A stretch of DNA of 64,000 nt from Pandoraea pnomenusa (lineage in GTDB: Bacteria > Pseudomonadota > Gammaproteobacteria > Burkholderiales > Burkholderiaceae), in the NCBI RefSeq assembly GCF_000767615.3, contig NZ_CP009553.3:4898001-4962000 (forward strand), read 5' to 3'. The notes under the pieces are model-generated. The model worked only from the letters and a program-made list of their open reading frames with translations, was not told where the DNA came from and ran no database searches. A program made the translations under genes and the position numbers. Shown here one piece after another: positions 29,693-39,080 of this stretch (position 1 is its first letter; every line of letters begins with the position of its first letter).

Positions 29693-29965
29693 TTACAGCA
29701 CGACCTTGACCATCGGATGGCCGGTAAGTGCACGATAAATGTCGTCGAGATGCGCCTTCGAGTGCGCGCGCACCGTGACCGTCAGGCCGAGGTACTTGCC
29801 CGAGCTCGACGGACGCATTTCCACGGTGGCGGAATCGAACTGCGCATCAAACTCGCGCAGCAGCGCCACGATGGCGTCGGCGAAACCGTCCTGCGTCGCG
29901 CCCATGACCTTGATCGGGAAGTCGCACGGAAATTCGAGCAGGCTTTCCTTCTTTTCCGTCGTCAT
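29693..29965 (-). CDS. ybeD: YbeD family protein (DUF493)
   Basis: 90 residues with an ACT-like fold pattern (FPCDFPIKVMGATQDGFADAIVALLREF; LGLTVTVRAHSKAHLDDIYRAL). In enterobacteria ybeD sits between dacA and lipB; its role is unproven although it is often listed with lipoate metabolism. It overlaps the aminotransferase stop by four bases (ATGA), so it is in the dacA-dat-ybeD operon. Confidence 0.92.
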   Translation of the reverse strand: MTTEKKESLLEFPCDFPIKVMGATQDGFADAIVALLREFDAQFDSATVEMRPSSSGKYLGLTVTVRAHSKAHLDDIYRALTGHPMVKVVL

Positions 29966-30810
29966 AGTGCCTCCTTGGCCCGCTGATAGGCCGCGTAGAG
30001 CGCGCGGAAAACGGGGCCCGGCTTGCCGTCGCCCACCGGTTTGCCGTCGAGCGTGACCACGGCGAGCACTTCCTTCGTGGCCGACGTGATGAGCAGTTCG
30101 TCGGCGTCACGCACTTCCGCCTCGCTGACCGGACGCTCATGGAACGCAATGCCGCACTCGCGCGCAAACGTCTCGAGCGCACCGTAACGGATGCCCTCGA
30201 GGATTCGATTATCGCGCGGCGGGGCGAACATTTCACCGCCCTTGACGACCCACACGTTGCTCGACGACGCCTCGGTCAGATTGCCGTCGCGGAACTGGAT
30301 CGTTTCCTGCACTTCGTGATCGGCGGCGTACTGCGCCATCAGCACGTTCCCCAACAGCGAGGTCGACTTGATGTGGCAGTTCAGCCAGCGGCGATCCTCG
30401 TGCGTGACCGCCCCCACGCCGTGCTCCACCTTTTCGCGCCCCGGCAGCGTGAGCGGCGTTGCGATGCCGAACACGGTCGGAGCGATGTCCTTTGGAAACG
30501 TATGCTGACGCGGTGCCACGCCCCGCGTAACCTGAACGTAGATGCTGTGCGGGTCGGCGGCGCACGTGGCCGACAGGCGCGCGAACAAAGCCTCCCATTC
30601 GGCGCGCGTGTACGGGTTGGCGATGCGAATCTCCGCGAGGCTGCGCTCGAGCCGGTCGAGGTGCTGCGCAAGACGGAACGGCTTACCGTGATAGACCGGC
30701 ACGACTTCGTAAATGCCGTCACCGAACAGGAAACCGCGATCGAGTACGGAAATCTTCGCATCGGCGAGCGCGATCAGCTCGCCGTTGAGCCAGACAGTGG
30801 GGTTGTCCAT
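29962..30810 (-). CDS. dat: D-alanine aminotransferase (class IV PLP enzyme)
   Basis: 282 residues. The PLP lysine is at 148 (NCHIKSTSLLGNV) and the class IV glutamate at 180 (GNLTEASSSNVWVV). It interconverts D-alanine/2-oxoglutarate and pyruvate/D-glutamate, feeding peptidoglycan precursors. It lies between dacA (5 bases upstream) and ybeD, the standard beta-proteobacterial order. A branched-chain aminotransferase is the nearest alternative but is usually longer. Confidence 0.92.
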   Translation of the reverse strand: MDNPTVWLNGELIALADAKISVLDRGFLFGDGIYEVVPVYHGKPFRLAQHLDRLERSLAEIRIANPYTRAEWEALFARLSATCAADPHSIYVQVTRGVAPRQHTFPKDIAPTVFGIATPLTLPGREKVEHGVGAVTHEDRRWLNCHIKSTSLLGNVLMAQYAADHEVQETIQFRDGNLTEASSSNVWVVKGGEMFAPPRDNRILEGIRYGALETFARECGIAFHERPVSEAEVRDADELLITSATKEVLAVVTLDGKPVGDGKPGPVFRALYAAYQRAKEAL

Positions 30811-30815
30811 GGGGC

Positions 30816-32003
30816 TTACTTTTTCACGAACATCAAGCGCAGCGCATCCCATGCGCGGCCAATGAAACTGGCCTGAGGTACGTCGGCCAGCGCCACGACC
30901 GGGAACTCGGCCAGTTGCTTGCCGTCGGCCATGACCTTGACGGTGCCCACCTGCGCACCGTTCGCCAGCGGAGCGATCAGCGGTTCGCGCAGTTCGAGCT
31001 GCGGCTTGATCTTGTCGGCCATGCCCTTGGGCACGGTAATGAAGGTGTCCTTCTTCACACCGATCTTCAGCTCGCTTTCCTTGCCCTTCCACACCTTGGG
31101 CGTGGCCACGACCTGATTCGCGGCGTACACGCGCAGCGTGTCGAAGTTCTGGTAGCCGTAGTTCAGCGCCGAGAGGCTGTCCTGCACGCGCGCACGCTCG
31201 GTGGGCTCACCCACGACGACCGAGAGCACGCGGCGGCTCACGCCAGCGGCACCGGGCATCGGACGCGACGCCGTCGACACGAGGCAGTAGCCGGCTTCCT
31301 TCGTGTGGCCGGTCTTCAGACCATCGACGGTCGGATCGAGATACAGCAGACGGTTACGGTTCGGCTGGCGGATGTTGTTGTACGTGAAGCTCTTCTCCGA
31401 GTAAATCTTGTAGTACTCGGGGAAGTCCTGGATCAGACGCGTCGACAGCGTGGCAATGTCGGCCACGGTCGTGTAGTGCTGCGGGTCGGTCAGACCGTCG
31501 ACGTTGGTGTAATGGGTGTTCTTCAGGCCCATGCGCTGCGCGGCACGGTTCATCAGTTCGACGAAGCCCGGCTGCGAGCCGCCGACGAGTTCGGCCAGCG
31601 CGATCGAGGCGTCGTTACCCGACTGGATGATCATGCCGTAGACCAGATCGTGCACCGTGACCGGCTTGCCGGCTTCGATGAAGGTGCGCGATTCGTCACG
31701 ACCGACCTTGCGGACCGACTCCCCTGGAATCACCGTCTGGTCCATCGAAATGCGCTTGTCGCGCAAGGCTTCGAAGATCAGGTACGAGGTCATGATCTTC
31801 GTGAGCGATGCCGGTTCCACGCGAGCCTCCGCGTCTCCGGCCGCGAGCACCTGACCGCTGGTCACGTCGACGATCGTCCACGCCTTGGCCGTCATCGGCG
31901 GCGGCGGGATCTGTTGGGCACGGGCGGGAAGCGTTGCAAGCGAGCCGCAAACGACAAGCGCCGCAGCGGCGGCGGCACGGGACAGCGAAGCGTTGAATTT
32001 CAT
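30816..32003 (-). CDS. dacA: D-alanyl-D-alanine carboxypeptidase (PBP5/6 type)
   Basis: 395 residues with a Sec signal peptide (about 1-29, ending ARA) and the three penicillin-binding motifs SLTK (66-69), SGN (128-130) and KTG (230-232). A C-terminal PBP5-type domain and an amphipathic tail (FIGRAWDALRLMFVKK) bind the periplasmic face of the membrane. It trims the terminal D-alanine of peptidoglycan peptides. The start ATG at 32001-32003 follows GAGGAG-rich sequence; the open frame further upstream lacks family similarity. The 274-base gap before it holds its promoter and no gene. Confidence 0.96.
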   Translation of the reverse strand: MKFNASLSRAAAAAALVVCGSLATLPARAQQIPPPPMTAKAWTIVDVTSGQVLAAGDAEARVEPASLTKIMTSYLIFEALRDKRISMDQTVIPGESVRKVGRDESRTFIEAGKPVTVHDLVYGMIIQSGNDASIALAELVGGSQPGFVELMNRAAQRMGLKNTHYTNVDGLTDPQHYTTVADIATLSTRLIQDFPEYYKIYSEKSFTYNNIRQPNRNRLLYLDPTVDGLKTGHTKEAGYCLVSTASRPMPGAAGVSRRVLSVVVGEPTERARVQDSLSALNYGYQNFDTLRVYAANQVVATPKVWKGKESELKIGVKKDTFITVPKGMADKIKPQLELREPLIAPLANGAQVGTVKVMADGKQLAEFPVVALADVPQASFIGRAWDALRLMFVKK

Positions 32004-32277
32004 GGGCGAAGAGGAGGACGAAGTGAGACTCAGGAGCATCTGCGCTTGAAGAAGCGCCGCATCGTTGGCATTGCGTTGGCATTGCACCGGCATTCCGGCG
32101 GGCCTGCGATACGGCGACGAAGACAGCGACACCGAAGTGCCGGTGCCATGCCTGTCGGGGACATAGACCCCGAGGGACATGACAAGGTTCAGGGGCGAAT
32201 TATACCCGCCATGATTTCGACACCCCAGCGCCAACCGCCCGGGCGCCCCAAATCCGGCAAAATTCGCCGGCGATGTA

Positions 32278-32907
32278 TCAATGACGCCACGCGTCGACCA
32301 CGATCTGTTTCAGCAGGGGCAACAGACCGTGGAAAAAGTGCTCGCCGCCCGGGATGACCACGATGGGCAGCTTCTGCGGCCGCGCCCAGTCGAGCACCGA
32401 CTGCAGCGGCACGGTGTCGTCCACTTCACCGTGAATGACGAGCGTGTCTGCGGGCACGTCGGCCACGTCCCAGTTGCTCGCGGCCGTACCCACGAACACC
32501 AGCCGCTGGGCCGGCGTGCCGGCGGCCTCGAGCGTTTTGGCGACGTGCGAGAGCACGAACGTGCCGAACGAAAAACCGGCAAGCGCGAGCGGCAGCGCGT
32601 CCCAGCCGGGCTGTCGGCGCATCCACGCGATCACGGCGAGCAAGTCGTCGCGCTCGCCGATGCCCTTGTCGTGCTCGCCCGCCGATTGCCCCACGCCGCG
32701 AAAATTCGGGCGGACCACGGCATAACCCAACTGCACGAAAGCGCGGGCGAGGGTCTGGGCAACCTTGTTGTCGAGCGTGCCGCCGAACAGCGGATGCGGA
32801 TGGGCGACCAGCGTGATGCCGCGCGGCGCGCCGGCCGGTCGGTCGATGGCGATTTCGATGGCCCCGACCGGGCCGTCGATGGTGAAGCGTTCAGTCTGAG
32901 CGTTCAT
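32278..32907 (-). CDS. Alpha/beta hydrolase of the dienelactone-hydrolase-like/YfhR-like group
   Basis: 209 residues starting MNAQTERFTIDGPVGAIE. Landmarks are the oxyanion region HPHPLFGGTLDNKV, the nucleophile elbow GFSFGT (serine 113), an aspartate in HGEVDDTVP and a histidine in GGEHFFHG. No signal peptide, so cytoplasmic. Substrate unknown. It precedes no obvious partner; the ferredoxin gene lies 130 bases upstream on the same strand. Confidence 0.88.
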   Translation of the reverse strand: MNAQTERFTIDGPVGAIEIAIDRPAGAPRGITLVAHPHPLFGGTLDNKVAQTLARAFVQLGYAVVRPNFRGVGQSAGEHDKGIGERDDLLAVIAWMRRQPGWDALPLALAGFSFGTFVLSHVAKTLEAAGTPAQRLVFVGTAASNWDVADVPADTLVIHGEVDDTVPLQSVLDWARPQKLPIVVIPGGEHFFHGLLPLLKQIVVDAWRH

Positions 32908-33037
32908 GGCGATGTGAGGTCTGGGATGCGGCAGCGCCCGCGCTGCGCCAATGGGTGCGGGAGCGGGCGAGCCGGTTCGGGAAGTTCGGTGTCGGACACA
33001 CGCGGCGGGACCTGGAGCGGTCGAAGCCGCGGCCGGA

Positions 33038-33367
33038 TCAGTCGATCAGCAGGCGTTCGACGATCTCGCCCTGCACCAAGTGCTTTTCGACAATCTCGTC
33101 GATGTCGGACTCGTCGAGGTAGGTGTACCAGGTCCCCTCGGGATAGATCACCACGACCGGGCCCTGCTCGCAGCGATCGAGGCATCCGGCCTTGTTCACA
33201 CGGACCTTGCCGGGGCCGGCGAGGCCCAGTTGCTTGACCTTCTTCTTGGCGTATTCCTGCATCGACTGCGCATTGCAGTTTGCGCACGACGGACGGTCGG
33301 CGCCGGGCTCGCGCTGATTCAGGCAGAAAAAGACGTGATGCTTGTAGAACTGCGGCTGGGTGGCCAT
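33038..33367 (-). CDS. Thioredoxin-like [2Fe-2S] ferredoxin
   Basis: 109 residues of the shethna/2Fe-2S thioredoxin-like family: cysteines at FFCLNQ, PSCANCN, and AGCLDRCEQGPVVVIYPEGTWYTY. Such proteins bind one [2Fe-2S] cluster and act in electron transfer or its regulation. The ATG at 33365-33367 is preferred to a TTG eight codons earlier, although neither has a strong ribosome site. Confidence 0.9.
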   Translation of the reverse strand: MATQPQFYKHHVFFCLNQREPGADRPSCANCNAQSMQEYAKKKVKQLGLAGPGKVRVNKAGCLDRCEQGPVVVIYPEGTWYTYLDESDIDEIVEKHLVQGEIVERLLID

Positions 33368-33453
33368 GTCGGGGCTATCGGGAAGTGGCAACGTGTTCGC
33401 GTATTGCGGCCCATTCTAACCGACCTGCCCCGCGCGTGCGGAGACCGCCGTGC

Positions 33454-34995
33454 TCACCGAAGCCGGCGTTGCACGGCCATGAACAACGCGCAAAACGCGG
33501 CAAGACATGCAAAACCGAAGAACACATTCACGCTGGCGAGTACCAGCGCCTGTTGCGACGCGAGATTACCCACCCAGGCTGATGCCATGTGCCCGGCCGT
33601 CGTCGCATCCACGCTTGCGCCGAACACCTGCTGCGCCTGCGACACCGCGGCATTGTAGGCGGGATTGAGTGGCGTCATCGCCGGCGTGAGTTGATGCATG
33701 AACACCGCCTGACGATCCTGCATCAGCACGGCCATCATCGACACGGACATTGAACTCACCAACTGGCGCACGATGTTCTTCGTCTGATAGCCATGCTGGA
33801 AAACGTATTCGTCCATGCCGCGAAACGTGAGCTCCGCGATGGGGATCATGGCGAACACGCCGCCGAGCCCACTGAGCACCATGGGCAGGATCAGCCATTG
33901 ACTCGACACACCCGGGTACGTCTGCGAAAGCAGGAACGCATACCCGAGCAGGCACAGGTACCCGATCAGCACAAACGGCTTGAGCTGCACGAACTTCGGA
34001 CGCGCCAGGGTGTACATGACGGCCACCACCAGGCTCGTGACCGACGCCACCGCCTGCAGATATCCGGTGTGCTCGACGCTCCAGTTCAGCCCCCGTTGCA
34101 TGTAGATCGGGAACAGATACGACGTCGAATACGAGAAGAAGTAATACACGGCGTAGCCACCCAACCCAAGCACGTAGACCGGGTTGCGCACCAGTACCCG
34201 AAAGTCGATCAGCGGCTTGTGGTGCGAGTACTGATGCCACATGTAGCCGATCGCGCAGATCGCCCCGACCAGACACAGTTCGAGCAGATGCAGCGGGTTG
34301 GAGAAAAAGTCGAACCGCGATCGCTGCATCATTACTTCGACGAACAACACGCCTGCCGCAAAGAACACGATGCCGCGCATTTCGAATTCGCCCTCGTCGC
34401 GCAAACGCTCGCGAAAATCAGGAATCACGATCCACGAAGCCAGCGCGCCGGCCAGCGCAATCGGCACAACCGCAAAGAACACCGACGACCATAGAAAGTG
34501 GTCGACGAGATAGCTGGCGAGCAGCGGTGCGGAGATTTGTCCGCCGAAGAAGCCGTAGGTGAAGAAAAGCAGTGCGCGCAGCCGCAATTCCGGGGCGAAG
34601 CACAGGTTGATGAGGATGCGGCTCGCGGTGAAGAGCGACCCCGCGCCCAGACCGAGCACGAAGCGGGCGACGGCGAGTTGCGTCGGCGTATGCGCCATGC
34701 CGCAGAGCCATGCGCCGAATGCCATGAGCGTCAGCGCACCGGCGAGGAACGTGCGGTACCCCAGGCGCGACGCAAGCCAGCGCTGCTTGAGGATCACGAG
34801 AATTCCAGCCACCGCATAGAGGGTGGAGACGAAAGCGTACTCTTCGGGGGCCGCACCGACCCCGCCCGCAATGTGCGACGACGCGAACACGAACATGCCG
34901 TTTTCGAGCATTTCGATACCCGTGGCGGCGGCGATCACGGCCATCAGCACGCGCTGCCGTGTCTTGTGCGCAAACGCCAATCCCCAGGTACTCAT
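33454..34995 (-). CDS. MFS efflux transporter, DHA2-like (EmrB/QacA type)
   Basis: 513 residues with about 14 membrane segments. Conserved MFS landmarks are RWLASRLGYRTFL between TM2 and TM3 and ARFVLGLGAGSLFTASRILIN in TM4. This is the drug:H+ antiporter-2 pattern, so export of a toxic compound is likely, but the substrate is unknown. No EmrA-like adaptor is adjacent. The leader holds an intrinsic-terminator-like hairpin only 16 bases before the start codon (35012-35046), so expression may be controlled by attenuation. Confidence 0.9.
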   Translation of the reverse strand: MSTWGLAFAHKTRQRVLMAVIAAATGIEMLENGMFVFASSHIAGGVGAAPEEYAFVSTLYAVAGILVILKQRWLASRLGYRTFLAGALTLMAFGAWLCGMAHTPTQLAVARFVLGLGAGSLFTASRILINLCFAPELRLRALLFFTYGFFGGQISAPLLASYLVDHFLWSSVFFAVVPIALAGALASWIVIPDFRERLRDEGEFEMRGIVFFAAGVLFVEVMMQRSRFDFFSNPLHLLELCLVGAICAIGYMWHQYSHHKPLIDFRVLVRNPVYVLGLGGYAVYYFFSYSTSYLFPIYMQRGLNWSVEHTGYLQAVASVTSLVVAVMYTLARPKFVQLKPFVLIGYLCLLGYAFLLSQTYPGVSSQWLILPMVLSGLGGVFAMIPIAELTFRGMDEYVFQHGYQTKNIVRQLVSSMSVSMMAVLMQDRQAVFMHQLTPAMTPLNPAYNAAVSQAQQVFGASVDATTAGHMASAWVGNLASQQALVLASVNVFFGFACLAAFCALFMAVQRRLR

Positions 34996-35011
34996 CTTTG
35001 CCTCGCCAATG

Positions 35012-35046
35012 AAAAACGCCCGGAATCTGCCTGTCGATGCCGGGCG
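35012..35046 (-). terminator. Terminator/attenuator hairpin just before the MFS exporter
   Basis: On the minus strand CGCCCGG pairs with CCGGGCG (35040-35046 with 35017-35023, 16-base loop), followed by five U (35016-35012) and then the ribosome site GAGG. Any transcript entering the MFS gene must cross it. Confidence 0.6.
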
Positions 35047-35051
35047 GTCGC

Positions 35052-35097
35052 GGCACGCGGGATATCAGCGTGCCTTACATGGGAGTTTAGGATTCAT
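35052..35097 (-). other. Possible 10-codon leader ORF and upstream hairpin in the MFS leader
   Basis: A short frame MNPKLPCKAR (35097 to its TGA at 35065) ends inside the 5' arm of a perfect hairpin GGCACGC/GCGTGCC (35052-35074). The terminator follows. CGGGCG at 35100-35105 (minus strand) could also pair with the terminator 5' arm. No strong ribosome site precedes the ORF, so this is tentative. Confidence 0.3.
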
Positions 35098-35203
35098 GGC
35101 GCCCGAGACCAACCGGCGACGGGCCAATACGCTATTGCAGATTCAGAAACAATGCGCGGTGAAACTCGAGCGTATCCCCCTTGCGAAGCAAGAAAAAAGT
35201 CCG

Positions 35204-36376
35204 TCACCGCGACGTTCCGACGCTGCGGGCCGGGCCGCGATGGCTCGGATCGAACATGGCGAGCAGATAGATCAGCACGAGGTAGGGCCACGTCCACGCG
35301 AGCCAGCGCGCGAGCACATTGAAGTGAACGTATTGCCCCTGACGCCACGACTGGAGCGCGGCCTCATAGTACGGATTGGCGGGCAACAGATTGACCAGCA
35401 CCAGCAATACGATGAGTGCCGCAAGGGCGACCGCACCGCGCAAGGCGCGCGGCCCCCTGCCGGCCAGAAACAGCACGAGCCCGCCGACGACCATCCCGTA
35501 GACGGCCCCTGCCGTCACCCAGTCGAAGGCCTGAGCCGCCGAGAACTGCCATGCCGAGGCAACGGCCTTGATCGCGAACGCGCTCGCGAACATGGCGCAC
35601 AGCAATGGCACGCGCGGCGCCGTGCGGCGCATTGCCAGCGTGGCGAGCAGACCTGCGAGGACCGTGCCACATGCCGTGACGATCGTCTCCCACAAGGCAT
35701 GGCTGGCCACGGCATCGAGCGCGGACAGATAGTCCTGCAGTTGTCCGAGGCGAGGCACCCAGTCGATGACGCGATCGGTCACGTCCGGGTCTTGCCAGAG
35801 CCAGATCTGGCGCACGAGGTCGCCGTCGCCGAAGAGAAACTGCTGCGGGTACGCCTGGGCCCAGGGCCAAAGCGCCAGCAAGACGAGCAACATGCTCGCC
35901 TGACGCTCGAACCAGGCAAAGCGCAAGTGTCGCAGCCATCCGCGATCGAGCAGCGGGCTGGTGAGCGGCACGGCAATCGCGCCGCCGATGAGCGCGCCGA
36001 GCGCGTTCGTCGCCAAATCGACGTTCGAGGCAACGCGCGTCGGCAGATAGGTCTGCAACGCCTCAATGCCGCACGAGAGCAACGCTCCGAGCACGAGCGC
36101 GGCGATCACCGCGCGCACGCCCCGCCAGGCCGGATGCAGCGCCAGCACCGTGAGCACGCCCAATGGCAGGTAGCCCAGCACATTGGTCACCACGTCGAAC
36201 ATCGTCATCCAGCGGGGCAGCGGGGCGAACAGATAGTCGAACGGCCCGACGGCCGCGCGCTGGAACGTGAAGGGATACAGACTCGCGTAGGCGATCAGCA
36301 GAATCAGACAGATCAGCGCCTGACGCGTGAGCGGTGACGCGCGTCGTTGCCAGGGTTTGACATCCGGCTCGGGCAT
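35204..36376 (-). CDS. VanZ-family membrane protein, long form
   Basis: 390 residues with about ten membrane segments. The N-terminal third is VanZ-like (LYPFTFQRA, DVVTNVLGYLPLGVL, GIEALQTYLPTRVASNVDLATNALGALIGG). The rest is a second block of membrane segments not found in classical VanZ (about 160 residues). VanZ gives low-level teicoplanin resistance in enterococci, but proteobacterial relatives are uncharacterised. It is the last gene of the mlaE-mlaF-mlaD-pqiC operon, 13 bases after pqiC, suggesting a part in envelope lipid handling (inference). The start has a poor ribosome site. Confidence 0.85.
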   Translation of the reverse strand: MPEPDVKPWQRRASPLTRQALICLILLIAYASLYPFTFQRAAVGPFDYLFAPLPRWMTMFDVVTNVLGYLPLGVLTVLALHPAWRGVRAVIAALVLGALLSCGIEALQTYLPTRVASNVDLATNALGALIGGAIAVPLTSPLLDRGWLRHLRFAWFERQASMLLVLLALWPWAQAYPQQFLFGDGDLVRQIWLWQDPDVTDRVIDWVPRLGQLQDYLSALDAVASHALWETIVTACGTVLAGLLATLAMRRTAPRVPLLCAMFASAFAIKAVASAWQFSAAQAFDWVTAGAVYGMVVGGLVLFLAGRGPRALRGAVALAALIVLLVLVNLLPANPYYEAALQSWRQGQYVHFNVLARWLAWTWPYLVLIYLLAMFDPSHRGPARSVGTSR

Positions 36377-36389
36377 CGGCGACGTCTGC

Positions 36390-37169
36390 CTATCGGGCGG
36401 GCGCGGCGGCACCCGAAGTCGCCGGCTGCGCCATCGACGCCGGCGTCGCATGCGACTCGGCCGGCCCCCGCGTTGTCGCGGATGGCGCAGGCACGCGCCC
36501 GGCGAGCCACTGGATGAGTTGCGTCTGCACGGCGTCGCACGCCGCTGCCAGGGCTTTCGCCCCCCCTGCGGCGTCCGCTGTCGCCGCGGGCGCCTGGGCG
36601 CGCAACGTGGTTTGCGCGAGCAACTTCGGGCCGTCGAACAGGGTGGCGCGCATCTGCACGACCCCATGACTGGTCGACGCACTGTCGAAGTACTGTGCGA
36701 ACTCCTCGATCTCGACACGCAGGGCGGGCGCCGCGGTCGGATCACCGGCAGCCAGTACCGGACGGTCGACGGACAGCGCCGCACGCAGGCGGTCGCCGAA
36801 GAGCCGAGCGGGAGACGCCAGCCACCGGCTGTTCGCGTACACGCGCGCCTGGTCGCCATCGCGAGCGGGAAGGCGGTAATAGATCATCTCGGTATCCAGC
36901 CAGCTCGGCGCACTGACCACCACCTTCAACGGCGCGAGACGCGGGGCACCCGCCACGTCGGCGACGGCCGGATTTCCCGCGGCTCCCGCGGCCGCCGGCA
37001 TCGTCGGCGGCCCGAGGTCGAACCGGGCGACCGAATTCGAGGGTGACGGTGCCGCGCATCCCGCGACCAGTATCGCCGCGCCCAGACCCAGCATCCAGGT
37101 GCTTAGCAGACGCAGCGGACCGACGCCGGTGTGGACTGTGTGTGTGCTCGCCGTGCTCGGCTTGGTCAT
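36390..37169 (-). CDS. PqiC-like ABC-type transport auxiliary lipoprotein
   Basis: 259 residues. The lipoprotein signal ends LVAGC (cysteine near residue 38), followed by an Ala/Pro-rich spacer and an ABC-trans-aux (PqiC/DUF330) domain: LKVVVSAPSWLDTEMIYYRLP, YANSRWLASPARLFGDRLRAAL. It probably anchors in the outer membrane and works with the MCE protein encoded upstream. The start MTKPSTAS at 37167-37169 follows AAGGGGAAATC. An Ala-rich tail of about 35 residues is low complexity. Confidence 0.87.
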   Translation of the reverse strand: MTKPSTASTHTVHTGVGPLRLLSTWMLGLGAAILVAGCAAPSPSNSVARFDLGPPTMPAAAGAAGNPAVADVAGAPRLAPLKVVVSAPSWLDTEMIYYRLPARDGDQARVYANSRWLASPARLFGDRLRAALSVDRPVLAAGDPTAAPALRVEIEEFAQYFDSASTSHGVVQMRATLFDGPKLLAQTTLRAQAPAATADAAGGAKALAAACDAVQTQLIQWLAGRVPAPSATTRGPAESHATPASMAQPATSGAAAPAR

Positions 37170-37201
37170 CTCGATTTCCCCTTGCATCACGATGTCGCGC
37201 A

Positions 37202-38161
37202 TTACTGCCCCGCCGCGCCCGGCCACGAAAAGCCCGCTTCGCCCGGACCGGGCGTCGGCGGCGTCGTGCCGAACAGCAACGCGCGCGGATTGCGATTGAT
37301 GGTGTCGGCGGCCTGCCCGACCGCCTGCGACGTGAAGCGCAGTTCGTCGGACAACCGGTTCAGGCGCGGCAGCGCTTCTTGCTGCAGCGATCCTTCGAAC
37401 GTGTGCATCGTGCCTTCGAACGCCGCCAGACTCGACGTCGCCTGATCGGCCGCACGACCGACGCTGTTCAGATTGCGCACGAGCGGTCCTTGCGGGTCGG
37501 CCAACTGATTCGTCAGACGATTCGCGCCGGACAAAGTGCCATTGAGTTCCCGCACCGTGTCGGGCAACTGACGGGTGACCGGCTCGAGTTGCTGCGCCAC
37601 GCGATTCACACTTTGCGCGGCGGTCTTCACGCTGTTGATCGAGTCGAGAATCGCCTGTCGGTTCTCCGGTGCGAGCAGCTTGTTGACCGATGACGTCGCC
37701 TCTTCCAGCTGGTGCACCAGATTGTTGCCGCGCCGCTGAAGTTCGTCGACGAAACTCGGGCGAAGCCGCAACTGTGCCACGTGCGCCGGCGACGACGGCA
37801 GCAGCGTCCGATCGTGCCCGTCGTCGTCGAGCTGCACGAATGCCAGTCCCGTTACGCCCTGGTAGCTCAGCGTGGCGAACGTCGACTGGGTCATCGGGGT
37901 GCCCTCGTTGACGAGAATGCGAATCAGGATCTGTCCGGGCGTGCGCGGATCGAATTTGATCGACTCGACCTTGCCCACGGCCAGGCCGCGGTACCGCACG
38001 GCCGATTCCGGGTTGAGCCCCGTGACGTTCGTGTGCGCCACCAGGTCGTACGGGACACGCTCGCGATTGTCGCGATTGAACCAGTACACCGAGGCGGCGA
38101 CCGCCGCGAGCAGTACCAGCGTGAACAGGCCCGCCATGAAAGCGTGCGATTTATTTTCCAT
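37202..38161 (-). CDS. mlaD: MCE-domain lipid-transport protein (MlaD-like)
   Basis: 319 residues: one N-terminal membrane anchor (about 9-28), an MCE domain (about 40-120, YDLVAHTNVTGLNPESAVRYRGLAVGKVESI) and a long helical/coiled-coil region to about 290. MlaD-type proteins form periplasmic hexameric rings that move phospholipids with the MlaE/MlaF ABC core. The ATG at 38159-38161 lies inside the end of the ATPase gene (11-base overlap). The long helical tail makes it closer to the PqiB/Mce layout than to short E. coli MlaD. Confidence 0.92.
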   Translation of the reverse strand: MENKSHAFMAGLFTLVLLAAVAASVYWFNRDNRERVPYDLVAHTNVTGLNPESAVRYRGLAVGKVESIKFDPRTPGQILIRILVNEGTPMTQSTFATLSYQGVTGLAFVQLDDDGHDRTLLPSSPAHVAQLRLRPSFVDELQRRGNNLVHQLEEATSSVNKLLAPENRQAILDSINSVKTAAQSVNRVAQQLEPVTRQLPDTVRELNGTLSGANRLTNQLADPQGPLVRNLNSVGRAADQATSSLAAFEGTMHTFEGSLQQEALPRLNRLSDELRFTSQAVGQAADTINRNPRALLFGTTPPTPGPGEAGFSWPGAAGQ

Positions 38162-39080
38162 CGTCGAGTAACTCCGAAATCCTGGCGCGCCTTGCCGCAG
38201 GCAAAGCCAGCAACGCGCGTCTGCCGCGCTCACCGAGGAAGAAGCTGTGAATGAACGGGTGATCGACCCGAACCACGTCCTCGACCGGCGCGTTGACGAT
38301 CACCCTGCGCTCCGCGAGCACCGCCACGCGGGTGGCCAGCATCATGACCGTGTCGAGATCGTGCGTCACCATCACGACCGTCAGTCCAAGCGAGCGGTGC
38401 AGGCCGCGAACCATGTCCACGAACTCATCGGACGCCTGCGGGTCGAGCCCCGCCGTCGGCTCGTCGAGAAAGAGCAGTTCCGGCTCCAGTGCAATCGCCC
38501 GCGCGATCCCCACCCGTTTGATCATCCCGCCAGACAACTCCGACGGCATGCGATTGGCCATGCGCCCCGACAGTCCGACCATTTCGAGCTTGTACATCAC
38601 CACATCTCGAATCAGGTCCTCCGAGAGCGTATGCAGCTCGCGCAATGGCTGCGCGATGTTGTCGAACACGGTCATGGCGGAGAACAGGGCGCCGCGCTGA
38701 AAGAGCATGCCCGACCGACGGCGCAGCAAGTGCGCCGCGCGACGGTCGATCATCGTGATGTCGTGGCCGAAAATCCGGATATGACCGCTCGTCGGCGCCT
38801 CCAGCCCGATGATCTGCCGGATCAGTGTTGTCTTGCCCGAACCCGATCCGCCAACGAGCGCGATGATCTCGCTCTGCCCCACCGTGAGGTCGAGGTGCTC
38901 GTGAATCGTATGCGTGCCGTAGCGTTTGGTCAGGTCATGCACTTCGATCACCGGCTGTGCTTCGCCCGGCAGGGTCGACGATACCGGCGGACACCCGCTG
39001 GAAGCGCCGAAAAGCACGTCACCGCCGGACTCGGGCGCCGCACCTTGGCGGGAAGGATCGGATACGGTGGTCGTGCGCAT
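38151..39080 (-). CDS. mlaF: ABC transporter ATP-binding protein (MlaF-like)
   Basis: 309 residues. After a 40-residue Ser/Gly-rich N-terminal extension the ATPase has Walker A GGSGSGKTT, signature LSGGMIKRVGIARAI and Walker B LLFLDEPTAGLD, the MKL/MlaF subgroup. It drives phospholipid transport through MlaE. The ATG at 39078-39080 overlaps the mlaE TGA by one base. Confidence 0.93.
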   Translation of the reverse strand: MRTTTVSDPSRQGAAPESGGDVLFGASSGCPPVSSTLPGEAQPVIEVHDLTKRYGTHTIHEHLDLTVGQSEIIALVGGSGSGKTTLIRQIIGLEAPTSGHIRIFGHDITMIDRRAAHLLRRRSGMLFQRGALFSAMTVFDNIAQPLRELHTLSEDLIRDVVMYKLEMVGLSGRMANRMPSELSGGMIKRVGIARAIALEPELLFLDEPTAGLDPQASDEFVDMVRGLHRSLGLTVVMVTHDLDTVMMLATRVAVLAERRVIVNAPVEDVVRVDHPFIHSFFLGERGRRALLALPAARRARISELLDDGK

